32,254 nucleotides of DNA from an uncultured Collinsella sp. (lineage in GTDB: Bacteria; Actinomycetota; Coriobacteriia; Coriobacteriales; Coriobacteriaceae), in the NCBI GenBank assembly GCA_900756765.1, contig CAAELE010000004.1:1-32254 (forward strand), written 5' to 3'. The translations under genes were made by a program, and so were the position numbers. The notes beneath the pieces were generated by a model that ran no database searches, was not told the DNA's origin, and saw only the letters and a list, made by a program, of their open reading frames with translations. Shown one piece after another: positions 15,295 to 24,220 of this stretch; the stretch's first letter is position 1, and every line of letters starts with the position of its first letter.

Positions 15295-17478
15295 TTAGGA
15301 CCAGAGGAGGTCGCTGCGGGTGATGGTGGCGCCGATGGCAAAGGGCATGCAGGCGATGACCGGATACAGGTAACGCATGTAGGTCGAGCCGTTGCAGGGA
15401 CCGATCAGGCACACGGCGAGCACACCCAGCAGCGGCACCCAAATGGCCAGCCCGCGCCACGAATGACGGCGTAGCAGATAGACCACCACGGCGATCATGA
15501 TCCACACATAGGTGGCCGAGCTCATGGCGAGCGAGATAAACGGGATGCGTTGTACTGCCACGCGATACAGGTTAATCAGGTGGTCGCACCAGCGCACAAC
15601 CTTGCTATCGACCGGATGGAAGTCAAAGTACTTGAGGTTATCGGGCTTCGCCATAATCTCGGCACTGCGCGACGTGCTGTAGACCCACGCATCGCGGGCA
15701 CTCGGATAGAAGTACCCATAGTAGTTATTGATGAGCGCCGAGATATAGCACTCGGGATCCCTTTTGAACATCTGGGCCCACACCTCAAAATAGGCCTTGA
15801 TGTCTTCCTGCGAGGCGTACTCGTTAAAGCAATTTTTGACGGCGTCCGACTTGTCCGGGTTGTAACGGCGGCCCAGATTCTCGTACTTGAGCACACGGTC
15901 GATCACGGCATGCTCTTCGTCGGTCACCAAGCCGTCGCAAGGAGCCTCCACGATGGTGCCGTCCTCCTTAACCGTGGGGTTGACGCCCGAGTTGAGGCCG
16001 TCGTGCTTTTGGACGAAACGAGCCGTCTGCTGGAACGGAATCGAGAGGATTTCGCGCTTGGAACCAGGCGTGATATCGTGCGCCGGCATAAAGACCTTGG
16101 TGAAGTACATATTAGAGGCAAGGCAGAGTGCAAGCACCGCAAGAACTCCCATCCAGCGGAAACGCGGGATGGCGCCCGAAGGCGCAGCACCAGCCTGCTT
16201 GGCTGCACGACGAGCCACATGCACGTCCCATGCGCAAAACGCCGCCGCGATTACGCATGCCGCGAGGGGAAACACCAGGCCGCCGTTGCGCAGAAACGTG
16301 GAACCCATGGCACCCAGAGCGAGCAGCAGCCAGTCATGGCGCGCAAAGAGCACGGGCCTCTGTTCGCCCGCACGCTCGGCATTGGCATCGCGACGGGGCA
16401 GGCCGCATGCCACGAGCTTCACGGTCTGCACCAACAGCACCAAAAACGCGTCGGCAAACAGCACATCTTTGGTAAGCAGGGCCGCGTAGTTGGAGAACAT
16501 GGGCATAAACACAAAGAACAGCAAGATCACGCCGCGGACCGGCAGACTCACGCCCAGCTTGCGCAGCGACGAGATGGAATAGGCCATGCAGGCGGCCGTG
16601 ATGACGAACTGTGCGCAGGTGTAGATGGCAAGACCTGCGTTGGCGCTGTTGAACAGTGAAAGCCCCAGCTGGACGCACGAACCGATGATAGCCGTGTGCG
16701 CCACGGGGTGATGTCCGTTGAGCAACACATTGGGATTGAGCAGACGCAGGTAGTCACTCGTGCCGTTGGGGTAGTTGAACCACTGGCGAATCTGCGCACC
16801 CGTATCTCCCATAAAAAGGCCGGGCAGCGAAGCGATAAGCGTGGGCGCCCAGGCAATCACAAGCACCAGGAAGGGCCCGGCAAAGGGATGGACCGAGAGC
16901 ACGGCGTGAGCCACACGCCATACGCGGCCAAAGTGCGCTTCGGAAAACGGAATGCGCCGAGAGCTCAGCCAATCTAGACACTCAAAAGCCAGGTAGAAGG
17001 CAACGACCGCCAAGAGCATCCAGCCCGCACCGCCTATCCAGGCGCAGATGATGCGGGCCTTGTCGCCGAGCACAATCTCGGCAGAATCGGTGAAGTCGTA
17101 GCTGCGGCCAAACACCATGCAGACGGCAAAGAACAGCGACGGAAGGATCACCGAAGGACGCCAAGCATCGCCGCGGCCAAAGAATACGTAGCGAAACGGC
17201 AGAGTGAGCAGGCAGGCAAGCGCAAGCAGCATGACCGCGTCGGTATGGCCGGCAAACGAGAGGAGCACCTCGTAGCACACGTACAGCATGCCCGAGGCTT
17301 TGGGGTCAATCGCCAAGACTGCGTTGCTCGACACCGGGGCGGGATCGATGGAAAACGCCGTGGTCGCCAACAGTGCGAGCAGAAATGCGATGAGCGTCTG
17401 CTTGGCGGGGTAGCGCTTAAACCAGACGATGCGGGCAGCGTCGCGCGCAGCCGTTGTGGAGAGGTCGGAATCCTTCAC
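15295..17478 (-). CDS. DUF6020-like polytopic membrane protein, probable envelope glycosyltransferase, 727 aa
   Basis: Large membrane protein with about 12 predicted helices. The best landmark is a loop after a Trp-Ala-Pro-containing helix: GDTGAQIRQW, then LNGHHPVAHTAIIGSCVQLG. The Asp and the HHPxxHT motif match DUF6020-type membrane proteins, whose fold resembles polyprenyl-phosphate sugar transferases (GT-C), with the acidic residue and His pair near the active site. A 130-residue extracytoplasmic domain (about residues 500-640) precedes the last helices. The start is GTG at 17478; AAAGG about 11 nt upstream is only a fair site. It follows lgt by 80 nt on the same strand. The glycosyltransferase role is inference from motif and topology. 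Confidence 0.75.
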   Translation of the reverse strand: MKDSDLSTTAARDAARIVWFKRYPAKQTLIAFLLALLATTAFSIDPAPVSSNAVLAIDPKASGMLYVCYEVLLSFAGHTDAVMLLALACLLTLPFRYVFFGRGDAWRPSVILPSLFFAVCMVFGRSYDFTDSAEIVLGDKARIICAWIGGAGWMLLAVVAFYLAFECLDWLSSRRIPFSEAHFGRVWRVAHAVLSVHPFAGPFLVLVIAWAPTLIASLPGLFMGDTGAQIRQWFNYPNGTSDYLRLLNPNVLLNGHHPVAHTAIIGSCVQLGLSLFNSANAGLAIYTCAQFVITAACMAYSISSLRKLGVSLPVRGVILLFFVFMPMFSNYAALLTKDVLFADAFLVLLVQTVKLVACGLPRRDANAERAGEQRPVLFARHDWLLLALGAMGSTFLRNGGLVFPLAACVIAAAFCAWDVHVARRAAKQAGAAPSGAIPRFRWMGVLAVLALCLASNMYFTKVFMPAHDITPGSKREILSIPFQQTARFVQKHDGLNSGVNPTVKEDGTIVEAPCDGLVTDEEHAVIDRVLKYENLGRRYNPDKSDAVKNCFNEYASQEDIKAYFEVWAQMFKRDPECYISALINNYYGYFYPSARDAWVYSTSRSAEIMAKPDNLKYFDFHPVDSKVVRWCDHLINLYRVAVQRIPFISLAMSSATYVWIMIAVVVYLLRRHSWRGLAIWVPLLGVLAVCLIGPCNGSTYMRYLYPVIACMPFAIGATITRSDLLWS

Positions 17479-17515
17479 AGTCCGAAAGCCTTTCTAGAAA
17501 CCTATCAAACTCGGC

Positions 17516-17556
17516 AAGACCACCACAAAAGTGCCTGTCCCCTTTGTGGTGGTCTT
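17516..17556 (-). repeat. REP-like hairpin after the lgt stop
   Basis: In gene sense AAGACCACCACAAA and TTTGTGGTGGTCTT form a perfect 14-bp stem around GGGGACAGGCACT, beginning 2 nt after the lgt TAA (17559-17561). It lacks a U-tract. Same core as the elements at 12624, 15261 and 31923; only the outer stem differs. Confidence 0.78.
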
Positions 17557-17558
17557 GG

Positions 17559-18380
17559 TTAGGCGTCGAGGTAGATGCGCTGGGGGCGATTGCGGTGTCG
17601 GGCGAAGATGATGAGCACCAGGCCGGCAATCACGAGCGGCAAACTCAGCAGCTGACCCATGGTGATGACACCGCCCAGCAGATAGCCCAGCTGGGCATCG
17701 GGCACGCGCACGAACTCGACGAGGAAGCGGACGATGCCGTAGCCCATCACAAACACGCCCATAAACGTGCCCTGGGGCAGCAGCGGCTTTTTGCGACTGA
17801 GCACCTGCAGGATACAAAAGAGCACGATGCCCTCTAGAAACGCCTCGTAGAGCTGGGAAGGGTGACGCGGCATATCGCCCGCGGTGCCGCCAAAGACCAC
17901 ACCCCAAGGCAGATCGGTCGGCTTGCCCCACAGCTCGCCGTTGACGAAATTGGCACAACGGCCCAGGCACAGCGCCAGCGGAGCGCCGATCACGGCAAGG
18001 TCGGCGACGGTCCAGGCGTCGAGCTTATACATGCGGCACACGATGATGCCACCCAAGATGCCGCCGACCAGGCCACCGTGGAAGCTCATGCCGCCCTCGT
18101 TGGTGGCAAAGATCTCGAGCGGGTGGGTCCAATAGTAGCCATCGCCGTAAAAGACGACGTAAAACAGGCGCGCGCCGATGATGAGGCCAAAGACCGCGCC
18201 GACCACGACGCTCGTCAGGTCATCGATCGTAATGTCGAAGCCCCAGCGGCGCTGCGTGCGATACATAACGACCGCCGTGAGCAGGGCGCCGACCACATAG
18301 GCCAGGCCGTACCAGTAGATGGTGATGGGGCCCGCCGAGATAGCGACGGGATCAAGCATATGGTAGAGGTCGTTGAGCAT
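17559..18380 (-). CDS. lgt: Prolipoprotein diacylglyceryl transferase Lgt, 273 aa
   Basis: Integral membrane enzyme that moves diacylglycerol from phosphatidylglycerol to the lipobox cysteine of prolipoproteins, the first step of lipoprotein maturation. Seven hydrophobic segments are visible. Signature motifs: GGMSFHGG (H101), GRCANFVNGELWG (140-152, with the essential Arg141, Asn144 and Glu149 region), RHPSQLYEA (172-180) and RFLVEFVR near residue 220. Full length for the family. The start at 18380 is ATG with GGGGA upstream. The gene sits between the NifU-type gene and the DUF6020-like gene on the same strand. All key residues are intact. Confidence 0.96.
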   Translation of the reverse strand: MLNDLYHMLDPVAISAGPITIYWYGLAYVVGALLTAVVMYRTQRRWGFDITIDDLTSVVVGAVFGLIIGARLFYVVFYGDGYYWTHPLEIFATNEGGMSFHGGLVGGILGGIIVCRMYKLDAWTVADLAVIGAPLALCLGRCANFVNGELWGKPTDLPWGVVFGGTAGDMPRHPSQLYEAFLEGIVLFCILQVLSRKKPLLPQGTFMGVFVMGYGIVRFLVEFVRVPDAQLGYLLGGVITMGQLLSLPLVIAGLVLIIFARHRNRPQRIYLDA

Positions 18381-18404
18381 ATCGATCCCCTGCTCCCTAC
18401 ATAC

Positions 18405-18443
18405 AAATGCGGCCGCGGGCCTTACGCTCGCAGCCGCATATTT
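18405..18443 (-). terminator. Possible terminator after the NifU-type gene
   Basis: ATGCGGC (18407-18413) pairs with GCCGCAT (18433-18439). On the minus strand the stem is followed by TTGTATG, a weak U-tract. A second small hairpin (TGCGGA/TCCGCA) lies at 18458-18477. Confidence 0.35.
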
Positions 18444-18488
18444 GGACGTAACGTCTATGCGGAGCGTACCGTCCGCAGCTTTCGCATC

Positions 18489-18767
18489 TTAGAACGGCGC
18501 GTACTCGTCGTACAGGTCCTCGGCCTCGCCGGAAGCATTGACCTGCTCAACGCGGGTAACGCCGGGCACATGCTCCTTCAGGATGCGCTCGATACCCATG
18601 GAAAGGGTTAGCGAGCTCATGGGGCAGCCGGCGCAGGCGCCCTGCAGCTCCAGCTTGACAACACCCTCGTCGTCGACGCCCACATACTCCATATCGCCGC
18701 CATCGGCCTGCAGGTTGGGGCGAATCTCTTCAAGAACCTTCTTAAGCAGCTCTTCGTTAACAGCCAC
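18489..18767 (-). CDS. NifU C-terminal-domain Fe-S scaffold, 92 aa
   Basis: Small cytosolic protein of the NifU_C/Nfu type, which carries or delivers Fe-S clusters. The complete domain is present: LEEIRPNLQADGGDMEYV, then the cluster-binding GACAGCPMS with C45 and C48, then an amphipathic helix and a strand ending DLYDEYAPF. It is a stand-alone domain, with no N-terminal IscU-like part. The start codon is GTG at 18767 with AAAGGAG 5 nt upstream. The upstream 170-nt gap to the dCMP deaminase gene contains only short palindromes (18790-18805 and 18916-18927). Family assignment is certain. Confidence 0.94.
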   Translation of the reverse strand: MAVNEELLKKVLEEIRPNLQADGGDMEYVGVDDEGVVKLELQGACAGCPMSSLTLSMGIERILKEHVPGVTRVEQVNASGEAEDLYDEYAPF

Positions 18768-18937
18768 AGGGGCTCCTTTCTCACAATAACGCGGGCACGC
18801 CCGCGGACAGGGGCTATGTTACTACAGCCATGTACCCGCTTAGGCGCCAGCCATGCGTGCGGACACGACTTTCACGAGCAGTCAATTTGGGACGGGTCTC
18901 TTTTGGCTGTTTTGCCGCCAGCTGGCGTTGGCACGCG

Positions 18938-19462
18938 CTACTGCTGAGTCTGCTCCCCGGTACCAATCTGGACATCGACGATGACCTGGCGGTAGCTGAT
19001 GCCGCAGGAGTCGAGAATGCGGCGGCTGATACGGCCGTCATCGGTGTCGGCATACTTATTGTCCAGGTAGACGACCTCGCCCACGCCCACCTGCGCCAGG
19101 ATCTTGGCGCAGTCGTGGCACGGGAACAGCGTGACGTAGACCGTGGAACCCTCGAGGTCCTTGAGCGAGCCACGGTAGTTGAGCACGGCGTTGGCCTCGG
19201 CATGGACCACGTAGTTGTGCTTGTCCTGCAGCGGGTCATCGCTCGTACCCCACGGGAAAAAGTCGTCGTTGAGCGCCGAGGGCGTGCCGTTGTAACCCAC
19301 CGAAAGGATGCGGTGGTTGGTGCTGGCGATGCATGCTCCCACCTGCGTGTTGGGGTCCTTGCTACGGCGCTGCGCGGCGATGGCCACGCTCATAAAGAAC
19401 TCGTCCCAGCTAATAACGTCGCGGCGCTTGCCCGACGCGGTTTGATGAAGATCGTCCGACAT
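18938..19462 (-). CDS. Deoxycytidylate deaminase family protein (ComEB-like), 174 aa
   Basis: Zinc-dependent cytidine/deoxycytidylate deaminase fold; the probable reaction is dCMP to dUMP, feeding thymidylate synthesis. Zinc site: HAEANAVL (H88, catalytic E90) and FPCHDCAKIL (C115 and C118). DPNTQVGACI and VGYNGTP are standard for dCMP deaminases. The start at 19462 is preferred over an in-frame ATG 12 codons upstream because GGAGG lies 8 nt before it and the longer form would overlap a probable -10 element (TACAAT, 19502-19497). The C-terminal tail is short and Gln-rich. Deaminase identity is firm; the exact nucleotide substrate is by family. Confidence 0.93.
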   Translation of the reverse strand: MSDDLHQTASGKRRDVISWDEFFMSVAIAAQRRSKDPNTQVGACIASTNHRILSVGYNGTPSALNDDFFPWGTSDDPLQDKHNYVVHAEANAVLNYRGSLKDLEGSTVYVTLFPCHDCAKILAQVGVGEVVYLDNKYADTDDGRISRRILDSCGISYRQVIVDVQIGTGEQTQQ

Positions 19463-19489
19463 GGCAGACACCTCCGAAATCGCAATAGT

Positions 19490-19505
19490 TTGGCCCATTG
19501 TAGCA
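19490..19505 (-). promoter_or_regulatory. Probable promoter of the dCMP deaminase gene
   Basis: On the minus strand TGCTACAAT forms an extended -10 (TG-N-TACAAT), about 35 nt upstream of the start codon. No good -35 is seen, which is acceptable for an extended -10 promoter. Confidence 0.4.
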
Positions 19506-19544
19506 GGTGAAAGGTAGGGGCGCTTATCCCACCAGCCCCTCGCC

Positions 19545-20396
19545 CTACGCGCGGCGGGGCTTTTGGTTGATGCGGTAGAGCTCGGCGAGACCCCGCAACG
19601 TCAGCGCGTCGTCGACCGTCAGGCTATGGCCGACCAGCGCCGCAAGTGCCTCGGCATCGTCGCCGGTAATGACGATGGGCACATCGCCCTCCCCCGCGGC
19701 CTTGGTCGCGCGCATCTCGGCAAGCACCATGTCGAGCATGCCGTCGATGCGGGCCACCTCGCCCAAAACCACACCCGAGCGCATGGCCTCACGCGTGTTG
19801 TGGCCGATTACATGTGTGGGCGCCGAGGGCTCAACCTGGGGTAGGCGCGCTGCTGCCGCCGAGAGCGAACGGGCGCCGAGTGCCAGCCCCGGCGCGATAA
19901 CGCCGCCCACAAAGGTACCGTGCGCGTCGATGACCTCGATATTGGTCGTCGTGCCCAGGTCAATCACGATGCACGGCGACCCGTAGACGGCGCGGGCCGC
20001 CACGGCATCGGCGATGCGGTCGGGGCCGATCTCGGCCGGATCGTCGTAGTGCACGGGCATGCCGGTCTTAAGTCCCGGCCCCACGGTGAGCACGCGCCCC
20101 GTGCAGGTGCGGGAAAGTGCCGCCTTCCACGGGCGCTCGAGCGCCGGGACCACGCAGCTCAGCACAGCAGCCGCGGGCACAAGCGCACCCGGCATGCCCG
20201 CATCGGCCGCCAGTGCGGCCATGACCTGCACGAGACGCATGCGCGCCTCGTCTGCTGTGATGCTCGACGGCGTGGTGATCTCGCACGTCGCAAGCGGACA
20301 TTCCTGCGCCGCGGCCGAATCCTCTGCAAACAGGCCAAAGCGAATGAACGTGTTGCCCACGTCGATCGTCAATATATATGCGTACCCATTAAGCAT
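19545..20396 (-). CDS. coaX: Type III pantothenate kinase CoaX, 283 aa
   Basis: Catalyses ATP-dependent phosphorylation of pantothenate, the first step of coenzyme A synthesis; the type III enzyme is an acetate/sugar kinase-fold protein that is not feedback-inhibited by CoA and needs a monovalent cation. Motifs: phosphate-binding IDVGNT (11-16), GPDRIADAVAA, the second phosphate motif IDLGTTTNIEVID and GGVIAPGLALGARSL. Length is slightly above the usual ~255 residues owing to loop insertions. The start at 20396 follows AAAGGAG by 8 nt; an upstream in-frame ATG at 20450 lacks a site. Divergent from the OPT gene. Confidence 0.95.
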   Translation of the reverse strand: MLNGYAYILTIDVGNTFIRFGLFAEDSAAAQECPLATCEITTPSSITADEARMRLVQVMAALAADAGMPGALVPAAAVLSCVVPALERPWKAALSRTCTGRVLTVGPGLKTGMPVHYDDPAEIGPDRIADAVAARAVYGSPCIVIDLGTTTNIEVIDAHGTFVGGVIAPGLALGARSLSAAAARLPQVEPSAPTHVIGHNTREAMRSGVVLGEVARIDGMLDMVLAEMRATKAAGEGDVPIVITGDDAEALAALVGHSLTVDDALTLRGLAELYRINQKPRRA

Positions 20397-20525
20397 CGTC
20401 GGCGCTCCTTTCGTCTGTCCAGCAGTATATCGCCTACCTAAACCAGTCATCCCAAAATGACTAGCTTGCGGCTATACTGGTGCGCGGTCGTTTGCGAGCT
20501 CACGCGGCGGCCCTTGGTAACCCGA

Positions 20526-20564
20526 CTTCCCGCGCCGTATCCGTAACGGCGCTCCCGGGGGAAG
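20526..20564 (+). promoter_or_regulatory. Stable hairpin in the leader of the OPT transporter gene
   Basis: CTTCCC-GCGCCGT, loop, ACGGCGC, then a bulge and GGGAAG form a 13-bp two-part stem that ends 12 nt before the AAAGGAG ribosome site (20577-20583). It may affect translation; no known riboswitch is recognised. Confidence 0.3.
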
Positions 20565-20588
20565 CGGATATACGCAAAGGAGTTTTAT

Positions 20589-22292
20589 ATGAGCAATCCC
20601 TCGAACCGCACCTCGATGCGCGGTCAACTTACGCTGCGCGGCGTCGTCATCGGCGTCCTTGGCTGCGTGATCATCACGGCAAGCTCGGCCTACACCGCCC
20701 TCAAGATGGGCGCACTCCCCTGGCCGATCGTCTTCGCTGCCGTCATCTCGCTGTTCTTCCTTAAGCTCATGGGCAACGCCAGCCTCAACGAGGCAAACGT
20801 CACCCACACTATCATGTCAGCAGGCGCCATGGTCGCCGGCGGTCTGGCGTTTACCATCCCGGGCGCCTGGATGCTGGGCTATGCCGACCAGATCAGCTGG
20901 CTCGACATGTTCATCGTGGCACTCGCCGGCACCATCCTGGGTCTGCTGGCCACGGCACTCATCCACCGTCACTTTATCGTGGACGCCGCGCTGGAGTTCC
21001 CCACCGGCAACGCCGCAGCTCAGACCCTGCGCGCCACCGAGGCCGGCGGCAAGACTGGCAAGCAGCTCTTTGGCTCCATGGCCATCGCCGGCATCTACAG
21101 CGTGCTTCGAGACGCCCTGGGCGTGGTGCCCAGCATGCTGTGCACGCTCAATATCCCCGGCGTTACCTTTGCCATCTACAACTCGCCCATGTTACTCTCC
21201 GTCGGCTTCCTCGTGGGCTTCGCCCCGGTCGCATTCTGGTTTGCCGGCGCGCTACTGGGCAATTTTGGCATCATTGTCGGCGGCACCGCTACCGGTCTGT
21301 TTGACGTTATGACCGCACAAGGCATCGTCAAGTCCCTCGGCATGGGCCTTATGATGGGCTTTGGCGTCGCCGTCGTCCTCAAGGACATCCTGCCGCAGGT
21401 CGCCGGTATCGTCCGCGGCCTCGCCGCCGACAGCTCCACCGACACCGACGAGCAGTCACTCATCTCGGGCTCCCTTAAGCTCGACGCCGGTATCATCGGC
21501 CTGGGCGCTGCCGCCATCGCCGTGATCGTTGCTATCGTACTCGGTCTTGGCCCCGTTCCTGCCGTCATCGTCACGCTGTTCACCTTTGTCACCACCATCA
21601 TGAGCGCGCAGAGCTGCGGTCAGACGGGCATCGACCCCATGGAGATCTTTGGCCTCATCGTCATGCTCATCGTTGCCACCTTCGCGCAACTCGCTCAGGT
21701 CAAGCTGTTCTTTATCGCCGGCATCGTGGCCGTAGCGTGCGGCCTTGCGGGCGACGTCATGAACGACTTTAAGGCCGGCGCCGTGCTGGGCACCAACCCG
21801 CGCGCACAGTGGGTCGGCCAGGCCATCGGCGGCATCGTGGGCGCCCTGGTCGCTGCCGCCGTCATGGTCGCGCTCGTCACCGCCTATGGTCCGGACGCCT
21901 TTGGTCCCGACAAGAGTTTCGTTGCCGCACAGGCAAGCGTCGTCGCCACCATGGTCTCGGGCATCCCGAGTGTGCCGTGGTTCGCAGGCGGCTTTATCGC
22001 CGGTATCGTCATGTACTGGCTCGGCATTCCAGCCATGATGATCGGCCTGGGCGTGTACCTGCCGTTCTATATGTCGCTCACGGCCTTCTTGGGCTCCTGT
22101 GTCAAGCTCGCTTACGACAAGTGGTCCGCCCACCGCGACGCCACCGCTGGTCTTTCGGACGAGGAGAAGGCTGCCAAGGACGCCGCCTTCCAGGAGCAGG
22201 GCCTGGTCGTCGCCAGCGGTCTGCTGGGCGGCGAGTCCATCGTCGGCGTTATCCTGGCGTTTGTCTCCGTGGGCTTAAGCCTGCTGGGGTAG
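20589..22292 (+). CDS. OPT family oligopeptide/metal-chelate transporter, 567 aa
   Basis: Polytopic membrane transporter of the OPT superfamily, prokaryotic branch (oligopeptide or metal-chelate uptake). About 14 hydrophobic helices run through the chain. Family marks: ITASSAYTALKMGALPWPIVF near the N-terminus (first 20 residues shown in part), EFPTGNAAAQTLRATEAGG, GTNPRAQWVGQAIGG, and GLVVASGLLGGESIVGV near the end. A basic/acidic cytosolic loop KWSAHRDATAGLSDEEKAAKD precedes the final helices. The ATG at 20589 has AAAGGAG 5 nt upstream. It is followed by a strong terminator. It is a single gene with no peptidase partner next to it except, more distantly, the M20D hydrolase. The substrate cannot be told from sequence. 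Confidence 0.9.
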   Translation: MSNPSNRTSMRGQLTLRGVVIGVLGCVIITASSAYTALKMGALPWPIVFAAVISLFFLKLMGNASLNEANVTHTIMSAGAMVAGGLAFTIPGAWMLGYADQISWLDMFIVALAGTILGLLATALIHRHFIVDAALEFPTGNAAAQTLRATEAGGKTGKQLFGSMAIAGIYSVLRDALGVVPSMLCTLNIPGVTFAIYNSPMLLSVGFLVGFAPVAFWFAGALLGNFGIIVGGTATGLFDVMTAQGIVKSLGMGLMMGFGVAVVLKDILPQVAGIVRGLAADSSTDTDEQSLISGSLKLDAGIIGLGAAAIAVIVAIVLGLGPVPAVIVTLFTFVTTIMSAQSCGQTGIDPMEIFGLIVMLIVATFAQLAQVKLFFIAGIVAVACGLAGDVMNDFKAGAVLGTNPRAQWVGQAIGGIVGALVAAAVMVALVTAYGPDAFGPDKSFVAAQASVVATMVSGIPSVPWFAGGFIAGIVMYWLGIPAMMIGLGVYLPFYMSLTAFLGSCVKLAYDKWSAHRDATAGLSDEEKAAKDAAFQEQGLVVASGLLGGESIVGVILAFVSVGLSLLG

Positions 22293-22317
22293 GCCGAACA
22301 ACAACGCATCAACACAG

Positions 22318-22354
22318 AGCGCGGGGTCGGAGTCAATCCGATCCCGCGCTTTTG
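22318..22354 (+). terminator. Intrinsic terminator of the OPT gene
   Basis: AGCGCGGGGTCGG (22318-22330) pairs with CCGATCCCGCGCT (22338-22350), one wobble, 7-nt loop, followed by TTTGT. Confidence 0.8.
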
Positions 22355-22505
22355 TATCTGCCGAAGCCCTCGGCCGCAACCGCATTTGGCGCGTCCTCAT
22401 TTACCCACTCGTCCAAGTTCCACACCAAGATGACCGCGCCGCCTGTCACGGTGTAGAGTACATGCTGCGAACACACCCGCGTTCCTGCGGCAATACGAGG
22501 TGAAC

Positions 22506-23645
22506 ATGGAACTCGATAAACAACAGATCAAGCGGCTGCGCGAGCGCCATCATCGGCGCCATGGCATCCGCCCCGCCCACAGCGAAGCGGCTGAACAGGC
22601 ACATCGCTTCCTCAAGCGCGCGTTCAACATTCGCGAGGGGCGCGCGCCCTACCACGTGATCCGCAAGCGTTTTGTAAACGGGGCGCGTCTGACTGGCTCC
22701 CACCTATGCATCCTCATCATCGCCATGCTCATCGCGAGCATCGGCCTCGATATCGATTCGGACATTGCCATCGTGGGCGCCATGCTCATCTGCCCGCTCA
22801 TGGGCTCGGTCCTTGCCATGGCATACGGCATCGCCACGCTCGACCGCGAGATTACCGTCGAGGCCGTCGCAGGCTTGGCTCTTCAGATGGTCTTTTGCCT
22901 GGTCACGTCCACGCTGTATTTTAAGCTCTCGCCCCTTGGCACCACCACGGCCGCTATCATCGACAACTCGACGCCCACCGTGTGGGACCTTGCCGTCGCG
23001 CTCGCGGGCGGCTTTGCGGGTGGCCTGGGCAACTCGCGCGACCAGGAACCCGCGACGCTTATCGCGGGCGTGGCCGTGGCAACCGCGCTCATGCCGCCCC
23101 TGTGCGCGGCGGGCTACGGCATCGCCATCGCAAACGGGTCGCTCTTCCTCTCGGCGCTCTACGAGTTTGGCATCAACGTGGTCTTTATCGCGCTGGCGGC
23201 CGAAGCCGTGCTGCTTCTTTTGCGCGTGCCACTCAAGCGCGACCTCAACGGCGACGGCATTGTAACCGCCGAGGAAAATGCCGAGGTCAACGAGCTGTCG
23301 CGCAAAGTGCGCCGCCGCATCATTGTGGGCACGGTAGTCTTTGCCATCCCCTGCATCGTTATGACGACGGGGTCTATTGGCTCGGCGCAGGCCGGCGTGC
23401 AGGACGGTTACGGCGTCACCGAAACCACGCGCGAGCTTGCCGCGGTGCTGCCGGGCTTTAAGGATTACACCGTTGCCGTCGAGACCTCGGCCACCGAAGA
23501 CGAGGAGGAGGGCCTTGTCGAGCGCGAGGTTGTCGCCCATGTGACGACAAGCGAGGCGCTTGGGGCACACGACCGCCGTGTAGCCCGCAAGCTCATCGAC
23601 CTCAATGTGCCCGAGCTCGATCGCGTGGAGTTTGATGTGCAGTAA
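22506..23645 (+). CDS. DUF389 (TIGR00341-like) membrane protein with EF-hand-like loop, 379 aa
   Basis: Membrane protein of unknown function. After a basic, His/Arg-rich cytosolic N-terminus (about 60 residues), six hydrophobic helices carry the DUF389 signatures AMLICPLMGSVLAMAYG and GLGNSRDQEPATLIAGVAVATALMPPL. After the last core helix, residues 246-257 (DLNGDGIVTAEE) match a canonical EF-hand calcium loop (acidic/Asn at 1, 3 and 5, Gly at 6, hydrophobic at 8, Glu at 12). A final helix and an 80-residue soluble C-terminal domain follow. The start at ATG 22506 is preferred over GTG 22500; CGAGGTG is the likely ribosome site. A strong terminator follows. Calcium sensing or gating is inference. 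Confidence 0.88.
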   Translation: MELDKQQIKRLRERHHRRHGIRPAHSEAAEQAHRFLKRAFNIREGRAPYHVIRKRFVNGARLTGSHLCILIIAMLIASIGLDIDSDIAIVGAMLICPLMGSVLAMAYGIATLDREITVEAVAGLALQMVFCLVTSTLYFKLSPLGTTTAAIIDNSTPTVWDLAVALAGGFAGGLGNSRDQEPATLIAGVAVATALMPPLCAAGYGIAIANGSLFLSALYEFGINVVFIALAAEAVLLLLRVPLKRDLNGDGIVTAEENAEVNELSRKVRRRIIVGTVVFAIPCIVMTTGSIGSAQAGVQDGYGVTETTRELAAVLPGFKDYTVAVETSATEDEEEGLVEREVVAHVTTSEALGAHDRRVARKLIDLNVPELDRVEFDVQ

Positions 23646-23719
23646 TACGTGACGTGGGATGGATGCGCGCAGCCGCGAGTCACGACATGGCGCAGACGTG
23701 ACGCGGGCCACGAGAAAAT

Positions 23720-23758
23720 AGCGGGGCGCGGTCCATGGCCGCGCCCCGCTCGCTGTTT
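23720..23758. terminator. Bidirectional terminator between convergent genes
   Basis: AGCGGGGCGCGG and CCGCGCCCCGCT form a 12-bp stem with loop TCCATGG (23720-23750). The plus side continues CGCTGTTTTA and the minus side ATTTTCTCG, so it can serve the DUF389 gene and the gene ending at 23771. Confidence 0.75.
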
Positions 23759-23770
23759 TATTGCCGTGAA

Positions 23771-24220
23771 TCAGGCGTCCGCATCGACATCGCCAGACTC
23801 CACCGTAAACGCCGGATCGGTGCTCACAAGATAAAATCGGGTCACCTTAGTATTTCTAATTAGGTAAATCTGCCCCTGATTGCGTCGGCGCGATATATAC
23901 GCAACGTGAACCGTGCCGAATTCTTCGCCGTTTTCCTTCTTTAATACCAGGATATTGGGATCATCCGTACGCTTAAACTGCCCGTCTGTGCAGATTCCGT
24001 CTTGGTCGACCAGCTGCCATCGACAGTTGTCCTCCTCAAGAAAAGCCAGGGTTTCCCGACTTGTTTCGTCATCCCGATAGTAACCGTCAATGGCAAAGCC
24101 TTCGGAAGCACATTCCTGCATATAGGATGTTTCTCGACTTATAGCGAACTGCCCTATAGCGCCCAGGAGCACAGCTAGGCAAACCACTGCAAGGGTTATC
24201 GAAATAACACGGCGATCCAT
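23771..24220 (-). CDS. Hypothetical membrane-anchored protein, 149 aa
   Basis: No family recognised. Residues 6-27 form one hydrophobic helix (signal anchor or uncleaved signal peptide) after MDRR, so the remaining ~120 residues are probably outside the membrane. That part is rich in charged residues, has three cysteines (in QECASEG, DNCRW and GICTDG) that could form disulfides, and looks like a small beta-rich domain (CRWQLVDQDGICTDGQFKR, then VLKKENGEEFGTVHVAYISRR), ending in an acidic tail. The ribosome site is weak (TTGGGCTAAC before ATG at 24220). Base composition is less GC-rich than its neighbours, which may indicate a recent arrival. Convergent with the DUF389 gene. Confidence 0.65.
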   Translation of the reverse strand: MDRRVISITLAVVCLAVLLGAIGQFAISRETSYMQECASEGFAIDGYYRDDETSRETLAFLEEDNCRWQLVDQDGICTDGQFKRTDDPNILVLKKENGEEFGTVHVAYISRRRNQGQIYLIRNTKVTRFYLVSTDPAFTVESGDVDADA

